From assembly GCF_900142375.1 (NCBI RefSeq), contig NZ_FRAR01000016.1, positions 62,001-126,000 of the forward strand: 64,000 nt of DNA, read 5' to 3'. This document shows, one piece after another, positions 19,666 through 27,865 of the stretch. Both the position numbers and the translations under genes were made by a program. Under the pieces are notes generated by a model that searched no databases, was not told the origin of the DNA, and saw only the letters and a program-made list of their open reading frames with translations. This DNA comes from Desulforamulus aeronauticus DSM 10349. Its GTDB lineage: Bacteria; Bacillota; Desulfotomaculia; Desulfotomaculales; Desulfotomaculaceae. Position 1 is the stretch's first letter. Each line of letters starts with the position of its first letter.

Positions 19666-20112
19666 GTGCTCGCAAAAGATATCATGAAAACGAATGTTAT
19701 TACTGTAAAAGCGGACACAGGCATCAAGGAGATTGCTCAAATACTAACAGAAAATAATATTTCCGGGGTTCCAGTCGTTGATGATGATGGTAAGCTTGTC
19801 GGGATTGTCACTGAAGGAGACCTCTTACATAAAGAATCAGACCCGAGAATACCAAAATACTTTGGCATTCTTGGGGGGTTCATTTATTTAGGTGGAAGCG
19901 AAAAATACGAAGAAGACATTAAGAAGCTGGCAGCCCTTAAGGCTTCTGAGATTATGACCAGCAAAGTGATAACCGTTTCGCAAGACACGAAAATTAGTGA
20001 GATAGCTTCCCTAATGGTAAAGCACAATATTAAGCGTGCTCCTGTTGTAGAAAATAATAAAATAATTGGCATTGTAAGTCGAACAGATATTATAAAAACC
20101 CTTATTCAATAG
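19666..20112 (+). CDS. Tandem CBS-domain protein
   Basis: Two CBS domains (about 5-60 and 90-147), each with a GIV-[TS]-x-[GT]-D motif (GIVTEGDLL, GIVSRTDII). Such stand-alone proteins bind adenine nucleotides and sense energy state. Start chosen as GTG 19666, 7 nt behind AGGAGGT; the frame is open back to 19657 but that lies inside the RBS. Partner unknown. Confidence 0.88.
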   Translation: MLAKDIMKTNVITVKADTGIKEIAQILTENNISGVPVVDDDGKLVGIVTEGDLLHKESDPRIPKYFGILGGFIYLGGSEKYEEDIKKLAALKASEIMTSKVITVSQDTKISEIASLMVKHNIKRAPVVENNKIIGIVSRTDIIKTLIQ

Positions 20113-20162
20113 ACATGTTTAAACCCCCGGTTAAGCTGGGGGTTTAAACATGTCTATTTTAC
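20109..20162 (+). terminator. 20-bp perfect hairpin terminator at the CBS gene stop
   Basis: The 20-nt arm at 20109-20128 is the exact reverse complement of 20138-20157, with a 9-nt loop, then TTTT. The stem includes the stop codon. The following gap to the TIR gene holds no other clear gene; a 24-codon frame at 20244-20318 is discussed in the findings. Confidence 0.85.
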
Positions 20163-20463
20163 CAGGATGGTAGCGGCCGCTATCACGGAGAAGATCCGAA
20201 TCAGGTGACGGTTCTCTTGCATCGTTCAGTTTTGTAGGAGGAAATGAAATACTATTTCTTTTTAGATGTTTCCAGAAGGAATTTTGTGAAAAATATTGAA
20301 ATAAGGCTTGTTCTTTAAATATACAGCCTATTTTTTAGAAGATTATTCTTTTGAATTTAGAAAAATTAATATTAAATTGAATAAAAGTCTTACAGTGAGT
20401 AATAACCCCTGTTTGTATTTATCTAGAATGGTCTGTAATTTTCAGTTTCAGGAGGGACAATAT

Positions 20464-21444
20464 TTGGATTTAACCTCTGATAGTGTTTTGGAAGACCTAC
20501 AAAACTATGTAAAGGATCATGGCTTGTTTTTTTCAACCAGTGTATTTAAGATTTTTTCCAAGATAGAACATTTATGCCGAAGCTATAATGTTTATCCTTT
20601 TCCTGGGGAATATCTTTTGGTTTTGATTGAGGAGGTTCCTTTATTTCAACAAATTATTATTAAATATGGTGGTGAGCCTAAGTTAGCCGTATCTATGCTT
20701 TACAATAAGCTCAAGGAGAGGGATGAATCTAATGGTGGGTTTGATTACAACTCATCGGAGCTATATTCTATCAAATCACAAAGGGAGTTATGTACCCGTT
20801 CTCATCTTTTGGACCTGGTCATTGAGGGTGTTAAAAAGAAAAACTGTAGGGAAATTCAAGATACAGATTTAATTGAAGCTCTTTTAGATCTTCAAGAGGA
20901 GGATAATCCCGTTTGGGAAAATGGAGGTTTTACAGAAAAACGGCTTCATACTCCTTTTAATACAGTATCTCATATACTAGGTTATTATTGTAGACATTTA
21001 TGGGTTAAACTAGATGATATTCGAAGGGAGTTATATAAAATTAATATTTATGATCTAGCAATATCTTTTGCTGGGGAGGATAGGGATGTAGCAAAAGATA
21101 TTGCATATTCGTTAACTAAGCAAGGGTTAAAAGTGTTTTATGATGAATACGAAAAAGGAACTTTATGGGGAAAGGATTTATATTCACACCTTACCGAAGT
21201 CTATTCAAAAAAAGCAAGGTTCTGTTTAATGATTATATCTAAGTATTATGCTCGGAAACAGTGGACAACTGTTGAAAGAAAAGCTGCACAAGCTAAAGCT
21301 TTTCAAGAAAATGAAGAGTACATACTTCCTTTAAGGCTTGATGAAACACAAATACCTGGGTTATTACCTACAATAGGATATATAGATCTAAGACAAACTT
21401 CAATTGAAGAAGTAGTTGAGTTGTTGAAAAAGAAAATATTTTAG
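20464..21444 (+). CDS. TIR-domain protein with Clp-N-like N-terminal region
   Basis: The C-terminal TIR domain (about 196-326) reads YDLAISFAGEDRDVA, VFYDEYEKGTLWGKDLY, and carries the putative catalytic Glu (E271) in QWTTVERKAA. Bacterial TIR domains of this kind are NAD-cleaving or cyclic-ADPR-making effectors. The N-terminal half (about 15-170) resembles two Clp-N/ClpR helical repeats (SVFKIFSKIEHLCRSY...GEYLLVLI; SHLLDLVIEG...DLIEALL). TTG 20464 is 7 nt behind AGGAGGG; the frame is open to TTG 20308, so 52 more residues are possible. A+T-rich, possibly acquired. No partner defence gene is adjacent. Confidence 0.8.
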   Translation: MDLTSDSVLEDLQNYVKDHGLFFSTSVFKIFSKIEHLCRSYNVYPFPGEYLLVLIEEVPLFQQIIIKYGGEPKLAVSMLYNKLKERDESNGGFDYNSSELYSIKSQRELCTRSHLLDLVIEGVKKKNCREIQDTDLIEALLDLQEEDNPVWENGGFTEKRLHTPFNTVSHILGYYCRHLWVKLDDIRRELYKINIYDLAISFAGEDRDVAKDIAYSLTKQGLKVFYDEYEKGTLWGKDLYSHLTEVYSKKARFCLMIISKYYARKQWTTVERKAAQAKAFQENEEYILPLRLDETQIPGLLPTIGYIDLRQTSIEEVVELLKKKIF

Positions 21445-21471
21445 TTACGTTGCTAGAAGAGTCTCTTTCAG

Positions 21472-21517
21472 AAACCGTATTTTGCCCCTGCGCAAGTAGG
21501 TTCTAAACGGTTTTTAT
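21472..21517 (+). terminator. Terminator after the TIR gene
   Basis: AAACCGT (21472-21478) pairs with ACGGTTT (21507-21513), then TTATTT. The loop is long. Confidence 0.5.
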
Positions 21518-21554
21518 TTGAATCGTAGGAGCGGCTTTCCTTGAGTCGTTTCGT

Positions 21555-21631
21555 ACTGCAACTTACAAACAGCTAAGGTAAAACCTCAAGCTGTTTTTTT
21601 AGCTGGGATAAGGAGTGTTTATTAGTATAGA
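21555..21631. repeat. Dispersed repeat copy B with terminator hairpin
   Basis: Resembles copy A at 15229-15307 over its whole length. Its hairpin AAACAGCT/AGCTGTTT (21567-21574 with 21589-21596) has an inner AGGT/ACCT stem and a strong run of T (21594-21600), making it a good terminator. Confidence 0.6.
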
Positions 21632-21721
21632 GAAAACTAAATGATGGCAATAACTACAAATGTTGATTTTCCATTATTTGGTTGCAGGACATCGCAATAG
21701 GTGTAGGAACTGTCTGTAAAA

Positions 21722-22576
21722 ATGAACAAAAACGAGGGTTGGCTTTTGCGAGAAAAACAAACCTTTTCCATTGGCGAGATAGCCAAAATACATAACATAG
21801 CGGAATCCACCTTGCGGTATTATGATCAAATCGGTATTTTTCAGCCCAAAATCGTCGACCCGAAATCAAAATATCGTTATTATACGATGGATCAATTTGC
21901 CCAGTTGGATATCATTAAATTTCTTCGCAATATGGAAATTCCTCTTAGTGAAATTAAACAGTATATTCATAGAAGGAATCCGGCAATTGCACTGGAACTG
22001 CTGGAAAAGCAACAACAAATGGTCAGCCGCAAACAACAGGAGCTGGCCTTAGTGAAAGAAATACTCGACGACAAAATCGCTGCAATCCAAACAGGGCTCC
22101 GGGCAGAACCATTCACGGTATCATTTAAGCAGCTTCCCAGCCGCACGATTGCATCAATTGAGCTTGGGGCCAAAACATCCGATGAGATGTTGGATTATTA
22201 TATAACTTCCTTGCAAAACGACTTGCTGTCGCTGGATTACACATTATTTACCGGAGATATAGGGATATCTATTGCCCAAACAGCGCTTTTGCAAAAGAAC
22301 TATCAAAATTATAATCGGATATTCATTGTTCTACGTCATTCACCGGAGCAAAACGAACATTTAACCAAGCTCCCGGCGGGGATGTATGCCTGCATGTATC
22401 ATCGTGGGCCGTATGAACAAACGGAGAACACCTATGAGCACCTCTTTGAGGAGATCGCCATCAGGGGCTATAAAATAAGTGGAGATGCGCTGGAATTGGG
22501 AGTTATTGATCTTTCTGTGGCCCAGGAGGAAAGCGAATACGTGACGGAGATGCAAATTCCTGTTGTTACCTATTAA
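21722..22576 (+). CDS. MerR-family regulator with GyrI-like effector domain
   Basis: The N-terminal MerR winged helix (about 14-85, FSIGEIAKIHNIAESTLRYYDQIG) is followed by a coiled coil (about 90-125) and a GyrI-like/BltR-type ligand-binding domain (about 130-284) that usually senses hydrophobic drugs. It directly precedes a MATE pump whose promoter has the 19-bp spacer typical for MerR activation. AGGAA at 21704 is a distant RBS, so the exact start is uncertain. Drug-efflux control is inferred. Confidence 0.88.
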   Translation: MNKNEGWLLREKQTFSIGEIAKIHNIAESTLRYYDQIGIFQPKIVDPKSKYRYYTMDQFAQLDIIKFLRNMEIPLSEIKQYIHRRNPAIALELLEKQQQMVSRKQQELALVKEILDDKIAAIQTGLRAEPFTVSFKQLPSRTIASIELGAKTSDEMLDYYITSLQNDLLSLDYTLFTGDIGISIAQTALLQKNYQNYNRIFIVLRHSPEQNEHLTKLPAGMYACMYHRGPYEQTENTYEHLFEEIAIRGYKISGDALELGVIDLSVAQEESEYVTEMQIPVVTY

Positions 22577-22587
22577 TCCTGTTTTAC

Positions 22588-22648
22588 GGTAACCTCCTTG
22601 ACTTTCAAGTTACTTGAAGGTTTATAATGTTTCTCTGAGGAGGTTACC
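22588..22648 (+). promoter_or_regulatory. MerR-type promoter of the MATE gene
   Basis: -35 TTGACT (22598-22603) and -10 TATAAT (22623-22628) are separated by 19 bp, the over-long spacer characteristic of MerR-activated promoters. The spacer is a near-palindrome, CTTTCAAG-TTA-CTTGAAGG. GGTAACCTCC (22588-22597) is an exact inverted copy of GGAGGTTACC (22639-22648), which holds the MATE ribosome binding site. Confidence 0.8.
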
Positions 22649-22651
22649 AAG

Positions 22652-24007
22652 ATGACAGAAGCTACTATTAAACTAAGGGAAACACCGGTAAAAAAACTAT
22701 TTGTCTCCTATTTGATTCCTTCCGTACTAGGTATGCTCCTAATGTCGGTTAATATTGTCGTTGACGGTATTTTTATTGGCCGCGGCGTCGGAGCAGATGG
22801 TCTGGCGGGTGTTAATATTGCCGTACCGGCATTTTCCATTTTTTTATCCATATCCCTATGGATCGGATTCGGGGGTGCTACCTTGTATTCGATCGCTCTC
22901 GGTAGAAATGAATGGAAACAGGCACAAGAGATTTTTTCGCAAGCGATAACCTTCGCATTTATGCTCATCAGCCTAATTACGGTGATATGTGTATGGAAGA
23001 TGGAGGAACTGGCGCTGCTTTTCGGAGCGAATGATGTCATCATGCCTTATGTGATGGACTATCTCTCGATTTTACTGACCTTTGGCCTGGTTTATGTGTT
23101 AGAAAATATTTTGAGTGTATTTGTTCGCAATGACGGTAATCCAACGCTGTCCATGAGTGCGCTGATTGTTACAGCCATCCTGAATGTCCTGTTTAATTAT
23201 CTATTTATTTTCCGGTTTGGCTGGGGGGTTAAAGGATCGGCGGAAGCTACCGTATTGTCTGCCGGTATCGGTTTCCTCGTATTATTAAGTCATTTTTTCA
23301 AACGTGGCAGCAATTTAAAATTTATTCCGTTTCGGTTCCGCTTTACGATCATTCGGCAAATTTTGACGATAGGATTTCCCAGCTTCATTGCTGAAATTTC
23401 ACTGGCTGTCGTCACCATTGGCTTTAATCTCGCTTTTATGCGCAGTATTGGAGAAACCGGGGTGGCTGCCTATGCAATCGTCAACTACATTCATTCGGTC
23501 ATGCTGCTCGTTTTCCTTGGGATGGGAGCGGCTTTGCAACCTATTTCCAGTTTCCATTTTGGGGCAAGATTGTTTGGACGGTTAAACCAAAGCCTACGGC
23601 TCACGGTACAAACAGCGTTAATCTCCGGTCTTTTTGCCGTTGCCATCGGATTTGTCGGGGCGGAATTTATGGTATCCTTGTTCGATGTACAGTCGCAACA
23701 ATTGTTTAAGCTTACCGTTAATGGCCTGGGTTTGTTCTTTTTCACCTATTTGTTCCTAGGTTACAATCTTGTTTACGCTGAATATTTTCAATCGGTGGGA
23801 CAAATTAAAAAATCGTTGATGATTATTTTATGCCAGGGAATGCTGTTTGTTATCCCTTTATTGTGGATCCTGTCCCATTGGTTTGGGCTCAAGGGGATCT
23901 GGCTTGCGCTCCCAACGGCACAGGCGATAACAGCGATACTGGTTTTTATGATGAATCGCCGCCATCATCCGGTTTTTCAGCTCACCGTCCGTCTCCAAGG
24001 TGACTGA
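22652..24007 (+). CDS. MATE-family multidrug efflux transporter
   Basis: Integral membrane protein of 451 aa with about 12 hydrophobic segments in two similar halves. MATE signatures include PSVLGMLLMSVNIVVDGIFIG near the N-terminus and GFPSFIAEISLAV at the second half. These pumps exchange Na+ or H+ for cationic drugs. RBS GAGGAGG precedes ATG 22652. Expression is probably induced by the upstream MerR protein. Substrate unknown. Confidence 0.92.
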   Translation: MTEATIKLRETPVKKLFVSYLIPSVLGMLLMSVNIVVDGIFIGRGVGADGLAGVNIAVPAFSIFLSISLWIGFGGATLYSIALGRNEWKQAQEIFSQAITFAFMLISLITVICVWKMEELALLFGANDVIMPYVMDYLSILLTFGLVYVLENILSVFVRNDGNPTLSMSALIVTAILNVLFNYLFIFRFGWGVKGSAEATVLSAGIGFLVLLSHFFKRGSNLKFIPFRFRFTIIRQILTIGFPSFIAEISLAVVTIGFNLAFMRSIGETGVAAYAIVNYIHSVMLLVFLGMGAALQPISSFHFGARLFGRLNQSLRLTVQTALISGLFAVAIGFVGAEFMVSLFDVQSQQLFKLTVNGLGLFFFTYLFLGYNLVYAEYFQSVGQIKKSLMIILCQGMLFVIPLLWILSHWFGLKGIWLALPTAQAITAILVFMMNRRHHPVFQLTVRLQGD

Positions 24008-24110
24008 TTATCAGTGATAAACATGTAGCAAGGCACGGAAGCTCAAGGTAGCCGATGGATTCCGGCAGAGACTGCCGAGGACCGTCCCTTTGATTCTGGA
24101 GGTTATCATA

Positions 24111-24914
24111 TTGGGAACTTTTAAAATGTATGGGGAGTTTTCCCGCAAATCCTTTCAGCGAGCGGCGGCCTATCGTTTTGACGCCTGGACAAGAATAATC
24201 GGTAACGTTATGTTTCTCTTTATGTGGGGGTTTATCTGGTATGGACTGTATCATGGGAAGGGTGAGGTGGAAGGCGTATCCTTTCAGGCCATGCTCAGCT
24301 ATATCCTGATTAGCCAAGCCCTGCAAGGGCTGCATGGGGCAGGTACGCCGCTGTGGGAAATTCAGGAGCGGGTGCGTACCGGTGATATTGCCATGGAAAT
24401 GCTGCGCCCCTATGATTACCCCACCCGCATGCTATTTTCGGATTTCGGCAGCATCACCTTTTATTTTATGACTGCTATTGTACCCTTGTACACCGTGCTT
24501 TTTCTGGTTTTAAAACCGGTGGTACCCACGTCTTTCTCCCAAGGGGGCCTGTTTGTGGTTTCGGCAATCCTGGGGTATTTAATTCGCTACTGCATTGAAC
24601 TCACCTTTGGCTTGTTTACCTTTTGGTTGGTGGAAACCGGGGGTGTGGAGGATATTTTTTACTTTGCCATTTCCCTATTCTCTGGCTCGGTGATACCCCT
24701 GTGGTTTTTTCCCGGTTGGTTGGAGCAAGTGGCGGGGTACCTGCCCTTTCAGGGAATCTTTTTTGTGCCCAACTCTATTTTTGTTGGACAATTAACCGGA
24801 CAGGCTGTATGGGATGCCTTGCTTAGTCAGGTAATTTGGTTACTGATATGCTATGCAATTTTACGCTTTGTCTGGGCCAAGGCGTCTATGAAAATTGTCA
24901 TTCAGGGAGGTTAA
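24111..24914 (+). CDS. ABC-2-type exporter permease (first subunit)
   Basis: About six membrane segments; the N-terminal FSRKSFQRAAAYRFDAWTRIIGN resembles the DUF990/ABC2_membrane_6 group. The start is taken as TTG 24111, behind GGAGG; an in-frame TTG lies 21 nt upstream. The downstream permease ATG follows the stop by 2 nt, so the three ABC genes form one operon. Substrate is unknown; this group is often linked to export of lipids, peptides or drugs. Confidence 0.82.
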   Translation: MGTFKMYGEFSRKSFQRAAAYRFDAWTRIIGNVMFLFMWGFIWYGLYHGKGEVEGVSFQAMLSYILISQALQGLHGAGTPLWEIQERVRTGDIAMEMLRPYDYPTRMLFSDFGSITFYFMTAIVPLYTVLFLVLKPVVPTSFSQGGLFVVSAILGYLIRYCIELTFGLFTFWLVETGGVEDIFYFAISLFSGSVIPLWFFPGWLEQVAGYLPFQGIFFVPNSIFVGQLTGQAVWDALLSQVIWLLICYAILRFVWAKASMKIVIQGG

Positions 24915-24916
24915 CC

Positions 24917-25729
24917 ATGGTAGAGTCTTGGCTGCGGGGAATTAGCATGTATTTCTATATGGTAAGTGCCAGCATTCGGGCACAGCTGCAGTATCGTTAT
25001 GCCTTTATCATGAACATCCTAGGCTGGGCCATGACCTACGCGGGCACTGCTATTACCATGTGGGTATTGCTTTATTCCTTTGGGACCCTTGAGGGCTGGA
25101 TCTTTTGGGAACTCATTTTTTTGTTTGCTCTGGCGGTGTTGTCTTGGGGTGTCTGCATGATTTTTTTCTTTCACTTCCGAAGTTTGGATCAATACATTGT
25201 TAATGGTACCTTTGACCGGTTTTTGGTCAGGCCCATTCATCCCTTTTTTCATTTTATGGCCATGAAGTTTGATGTAGGTGCCTTTGGTCAGTTCCTGTTC
25301 AGTATTGTTGCGGTGGCCCTGTCCTACAGCCACCTTAATCTGCACTGGCAAGCCTGGCAGTGGCTTGTTTTCCTTGGGGCGGTATGGGGAGGGACCCTTA
25401 TCCAGGGCGGTTTATTGGTAGCCATATCCGCCATGGCCTTTTGGACCACCCGCTCAGAGCGGCTTTACTGGGTGGTCATGTGGCCTGCTAAAAATTTGAT
25501 GAACTATCCTCTAACCATCTATCCACGGGTAATACAGCTGCTGGTTATCTTTGTTTTGCCCTTTGCCTTTGTTAACTACCTACCGGCCCTACTTTTATTG
25601 GGTAAAACCAGTCAAACCATGGCACCCTTTTGGGGCTTTCTAAGTCCTTTCGTAGGGATGATTTTCTTTTGGCTATGTTTTCGTCTTTGGATGTTGGGTC
25701 TAAATCGGTATAAGAGCGCAGGCTCATAA
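24917..25729 (+). CDS. ABC-2-type exporter permease (second subunit)
   Basis: Start is ATG 24917 behind GGGAGG at the end of the previous gene. The 270-aa protein has about six membrane segments (for example the YAFIMNILGWAMTYAGTAI region) and is paralogous to the upstream permease in general plan, so the exporter is probably a heterodimer. The family of paired permeases with one ATPase is common in Firmicutes. Confidence 0.85.
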   Translation: MVESWLRGISMYFYMVSASIRAQLQYRYAFIMNILGWAMTYAGTAITMWVLLYSFGTLEGWIFWELIFLFALAVLSWGVCMIFFFHFRSLDQYIVNGTFDRFLVRPIHPFFHFMAMKFDVGAFGQFLFSIVAVALSYSHLNLHWQAWQWLVFLGAVWGGTLIQGGLLVAISAMAFWTTRSERLYWVVMWPAKNLMNYPLTIYPRVIQLLVIFVLPFAFVNYLPALLLLGKTSQTMAPFWGFLSPFVGMIFFWLCFRLWMLGLNRYKSAGS

Positions 25730-25744
25730 AAACGGGAGGCGGCC

Positions 25745-26752
25745 ATGGGTTTAATTGAGGTAAACCATCTATCTAAGCATTATCAAATTGCCAAGCGGCA
25801 AGAAGGTCTGGGGGGAGCCTTGCGGAGTCTCTTCCACCGGGAATATATGACTAAAATGGCGGTACAGGATATTTCCTTTGCCGTCAACCGGGGAGAAGTG
25901 GTCGGTTATATCGGTCCCAACGGAGCAGGCAAATCCACAACCATTAAGATGCTGACGGGCATTCTGGTGCCCACCTCCGGTGAGATTCGGGTCAATGGAA
26001 TTATCCCGTTTAAAGAGCGACAGAAAAATGCCCGGCAAATCGGCGTCGTCTTTGGCCAGAGGACGCAGCTTTGGTGGGATTTGCCCACCATCGAGTCCTT
26101 TGAGCTGTTAAAGCAGGTGTTTGAAGTTCCCGACCAACGCTACCGGCAAAACATGGCCACCTTCTCCGATATCTTAGGGCTGGGGGAGTTCCTGTATACC
26201 CCCGTACGCCAGTTGTCCCTGGGCCAACGGATGAGAGCCGATATTGCCGCCTCCTTACTGCACGACCCGGTGATTCTTTTTTTAGACGAGCCCACCATTG
26301 GCTTGGATGTGGTAGCCAAGGAGCGGATGCGGACCTTCATCAAGGAAATTAACCGGGAACGCGGCGTCACCGTCATCCTGACAACCCATGATATGTCCGA
26401 TATTGAAAAACTTTGTCAGCGGATGATTTTAATTGATAAAGGGCGGGTAATGTATGACGGTGAGTTGGCAAAGATTAAAGAGAGGTTCGGCAAGGAACGG
26501 GTTCTTATTGTTGACCTGGAGGGAGAGGCGACAGATTTCTCCATCGCAGGGGCGGCAGTGATTAAACAAGAGGGCAACCGTATGTGGTTACGGTTTAGCC
26601 GGGATGAGGTAACTGCTTCCCAATTAATCAATCAGATTTCGGAGAAGTACGAAATTAAGGATGTAACCATCAAAGACCCGGAGATTGATGTGATGATCCG
26701 ACATATCTATGAAAAAGGTATGGATGGTCAGGCTGATTACCAACAGGAATAG
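25745..26752 (+). CDS. ABC exporter ATP-binding protein
   Basis: Powers the two upstream permeases. Walker A GPNGAGKS is at 57-64, signature LSLGQ at 157-161, Walker B VILFLDEP at 176-183, and the H-loop in TTHDMSD. A C-terminal extension (about 245-335) is typical of the NatA/Ccm-like exporters. RBS GGGAGG precedes ATG 25745, 15 bp after the second permease. The ATPase comes last in the operon. Confidence 0.93.
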   Translation: MGLIEVNHLSKHYQIAKRQEGLGGALRSLFHREYMTKMAVQDISFAVNRGEVVGYIGPNGAGKSTTIKMLTGILVPTSGEIRVNGIIPFKERQKNARQIGVVFGQRTQLWWDLPTIESFELLKQVFEVPDQRYRQNMATFSDILGLGEFLYTPVRQLSLGQRMRADIAASLLHDPVILFLDEPTIGLDVVAKERMRTFIKEINRERGVTVILTTHDMSDIEKLCQRMILIDKGRVMYDGELAKIKERFGKERVLIVDLEGEATDFSIAGAAVIKQEGNRMWLRFSRDEVTASQLINQISEKYEIKDVTIKDPEIDVMIRHIYEKGMDGQADYQQE

Positions 26753-26770
26753 CTAAAAGTTTTACTTTTA

Positions 26771-26810
26771 TTTATAAAAAATTTATAATTTGATTAAAGA
26801 AAGTTTATTT
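26771..26810 (+). promoter_or_regulatory. Possible OmpR-type direct repeats upstream of the His-rich gene
   Basis: TTTATAA at 26771-26777 and again at 26782-26788 have an 11-bp period; TTTATTT at 26804-26810 is in the same phase (26771 + 33). OmpR/PhoB-family regulators bind 11-bp-period direct repeats, and one is encoded 2.2 kb downstream. A+T-richness lowers the weight. Confidence 0.35.
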
Positions 26811-26855
26811 TTGCCGTTTAGAATAACCTCATCCACAAAAAAGGAGGTTGTTCAA

Positions 26856-27530
26856 ATGAACAAAATTAAACTAATGTACAATGTTGCTAAAACGATGAAA
26901 GAAAAGACTCTTTTCCAGGGTTCCTTCCAGGCCACATGTGTAAAGGATCAGGCAACGGTATTGCAAATGGATAACAAGTTTTCCAAGAACCTGTCCAGCG
27001 GTCTAACGAAGGCAACCATTAAGACAGAAATGGATTACGAGGGAAAAAGCTTTAAACATGAGAGCAGCACCGAATTTACCCATACGGAAGATTGCCACCG
27101 CCGAGGCCACTTTTTAAAGGGAAGACATCCTCATTTTCACCATCGGGATTGTGGGCATTTTGGGCTGAAAGGATTTTTTTCGAAAATCACAGTGGCTCTG
27201 GACCTATTGAACAGAATCAAAGTTGAAGAACAACCTGACAATACCACCCTGATGACCTTAGAAATAGATGAACTTCCGGCAGAACTACAAGCCCTAAAAA
27301 CTCAATTGATGGAAAAACATCACCATGAGCAAGAGCAGCCAACTCACCACCATAGACATTGCCTGGCGAAAGAATTACATGGCCTGGAGAATCCCCGCCT
27401 AACCCTAGTTGCTACAATCAATAAAAATAATGAGCTATCGAATGCTGCCTTGACACTAAGCGGCCAGCAAGCGGGCACCGCAGGAGAAAACCATACGCTG
27501 ACCGTAAATGCCAAACTTACCTTACAGTAG
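26856..27530 (+). CDS. Histidine-rich protein of unknown function
   Basis: Start ATG 26856 has a very strong RBS (AAAGGAGG). The 224-aa cytoplasmic-looking protein has a His cluster at 76-101 (8 His plus C80 and C99) and a second at 155-169 (HHH...HHHRHC). The remainder is beta-rich with many Thr and Lys. No known family recognised. Clustered His and Cys suggest binding or storage of a transition metal such as Ni, Zn or Co. Its neighbours are a ferredoxin and a sensor kinase with a His-rich N-terminus, so the module may respond to metal; this is inference. Confidence 0.75.
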   Translation: MNKIKLMYNVAKTMKEKTLFQGSFQATCVKDQATVLQMDNKFSKNLSSGLTKATIKTEMDYEGKSFKHESSTEFTHTEDCHRRGHFLKGRHPHFHHRDCGHFGLKGFFSKITVALDLLNRIKVEEQPDNTTLMTLEIDELPAELQALKTQLMEKHHHEQEQPTHHHRHCLAKELHGLENPRLTLVATINKNNELSNAALTLSGQQAGTAGENHTLTVNAKLTLQ

Positions 27531-27536
27531 CCGGTC

Positions 27537-27767
27537 ATGATTAGTAACCTTTTGCGTCAGCCCAGAAAAAGAATCCTCAAAACCAAGCATATCTCTATCA
27601 ATACAAAAAAGTGTCGGGCTTGCTATAAATGTATTGCCGTGTGTCCAAATGACGTGCTTACTAAAATAAGTTTTCTGGGTCATCGGCATGTTAGTCTGAA
27701 GAAGCCAGAAAACTGTAGCGGTTGCCTGGCTTGTAAAAAAGTTTGTATTCACCAGGCTATAACGTAG
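27537..27767 (+). CDS. Small 2[4Fe-4S] ferredoxin-like protein
   Basis: Two cluster motifs: CRACYKCIAVCP and CSGCLACKKVC, so eight Cys for two [4Fe-4S] clusters. A basic N-terminal leader of about 25 residues precedes them. The gene starts 6 bp after the His-rich gene and is probably co-transcribed, though its own RBS is weak. Electron partner unknown. Confidence 0.82.
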   Translation: MISNLLRQPRKRILKTKHISINTKKCRACYKCIAVCPNDVLTKISFLGHRHVSLKKPENCSGCLACKKVCIHQAIT

Positions 27768-27781
27768 GCTAAAACGAAGAG

Positions 27782-27830
27782 TTAGGCATGGGATTCTGGC
27801 GAAGGTACCCATGTCTAATTTCCTTTCTTT
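27782..27830 (+). terminator. Terminator between ferredoxin and sensor kinase
   Basis: TTAGGCATGGG (27782-27792) pairs with CCCATGTCTAA (27808-27818) with one wobble, then a T/C-rich run. It would separate the His-rich/ferredoxin transcript from the kinase genes, at least partly. Confidence 0.65.
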
Positions 27831-27865
27831 AATTTGGTAGGATTGAAAAAGAATGCAGGTGAACC

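Noticed and set aside
20464-21444. Complete Thoeris defence system
   Set aside because: No ThsA-like SIR2 gene lies beside the TIR gene; the neighbours are a CBS protein and a MerR regulator.
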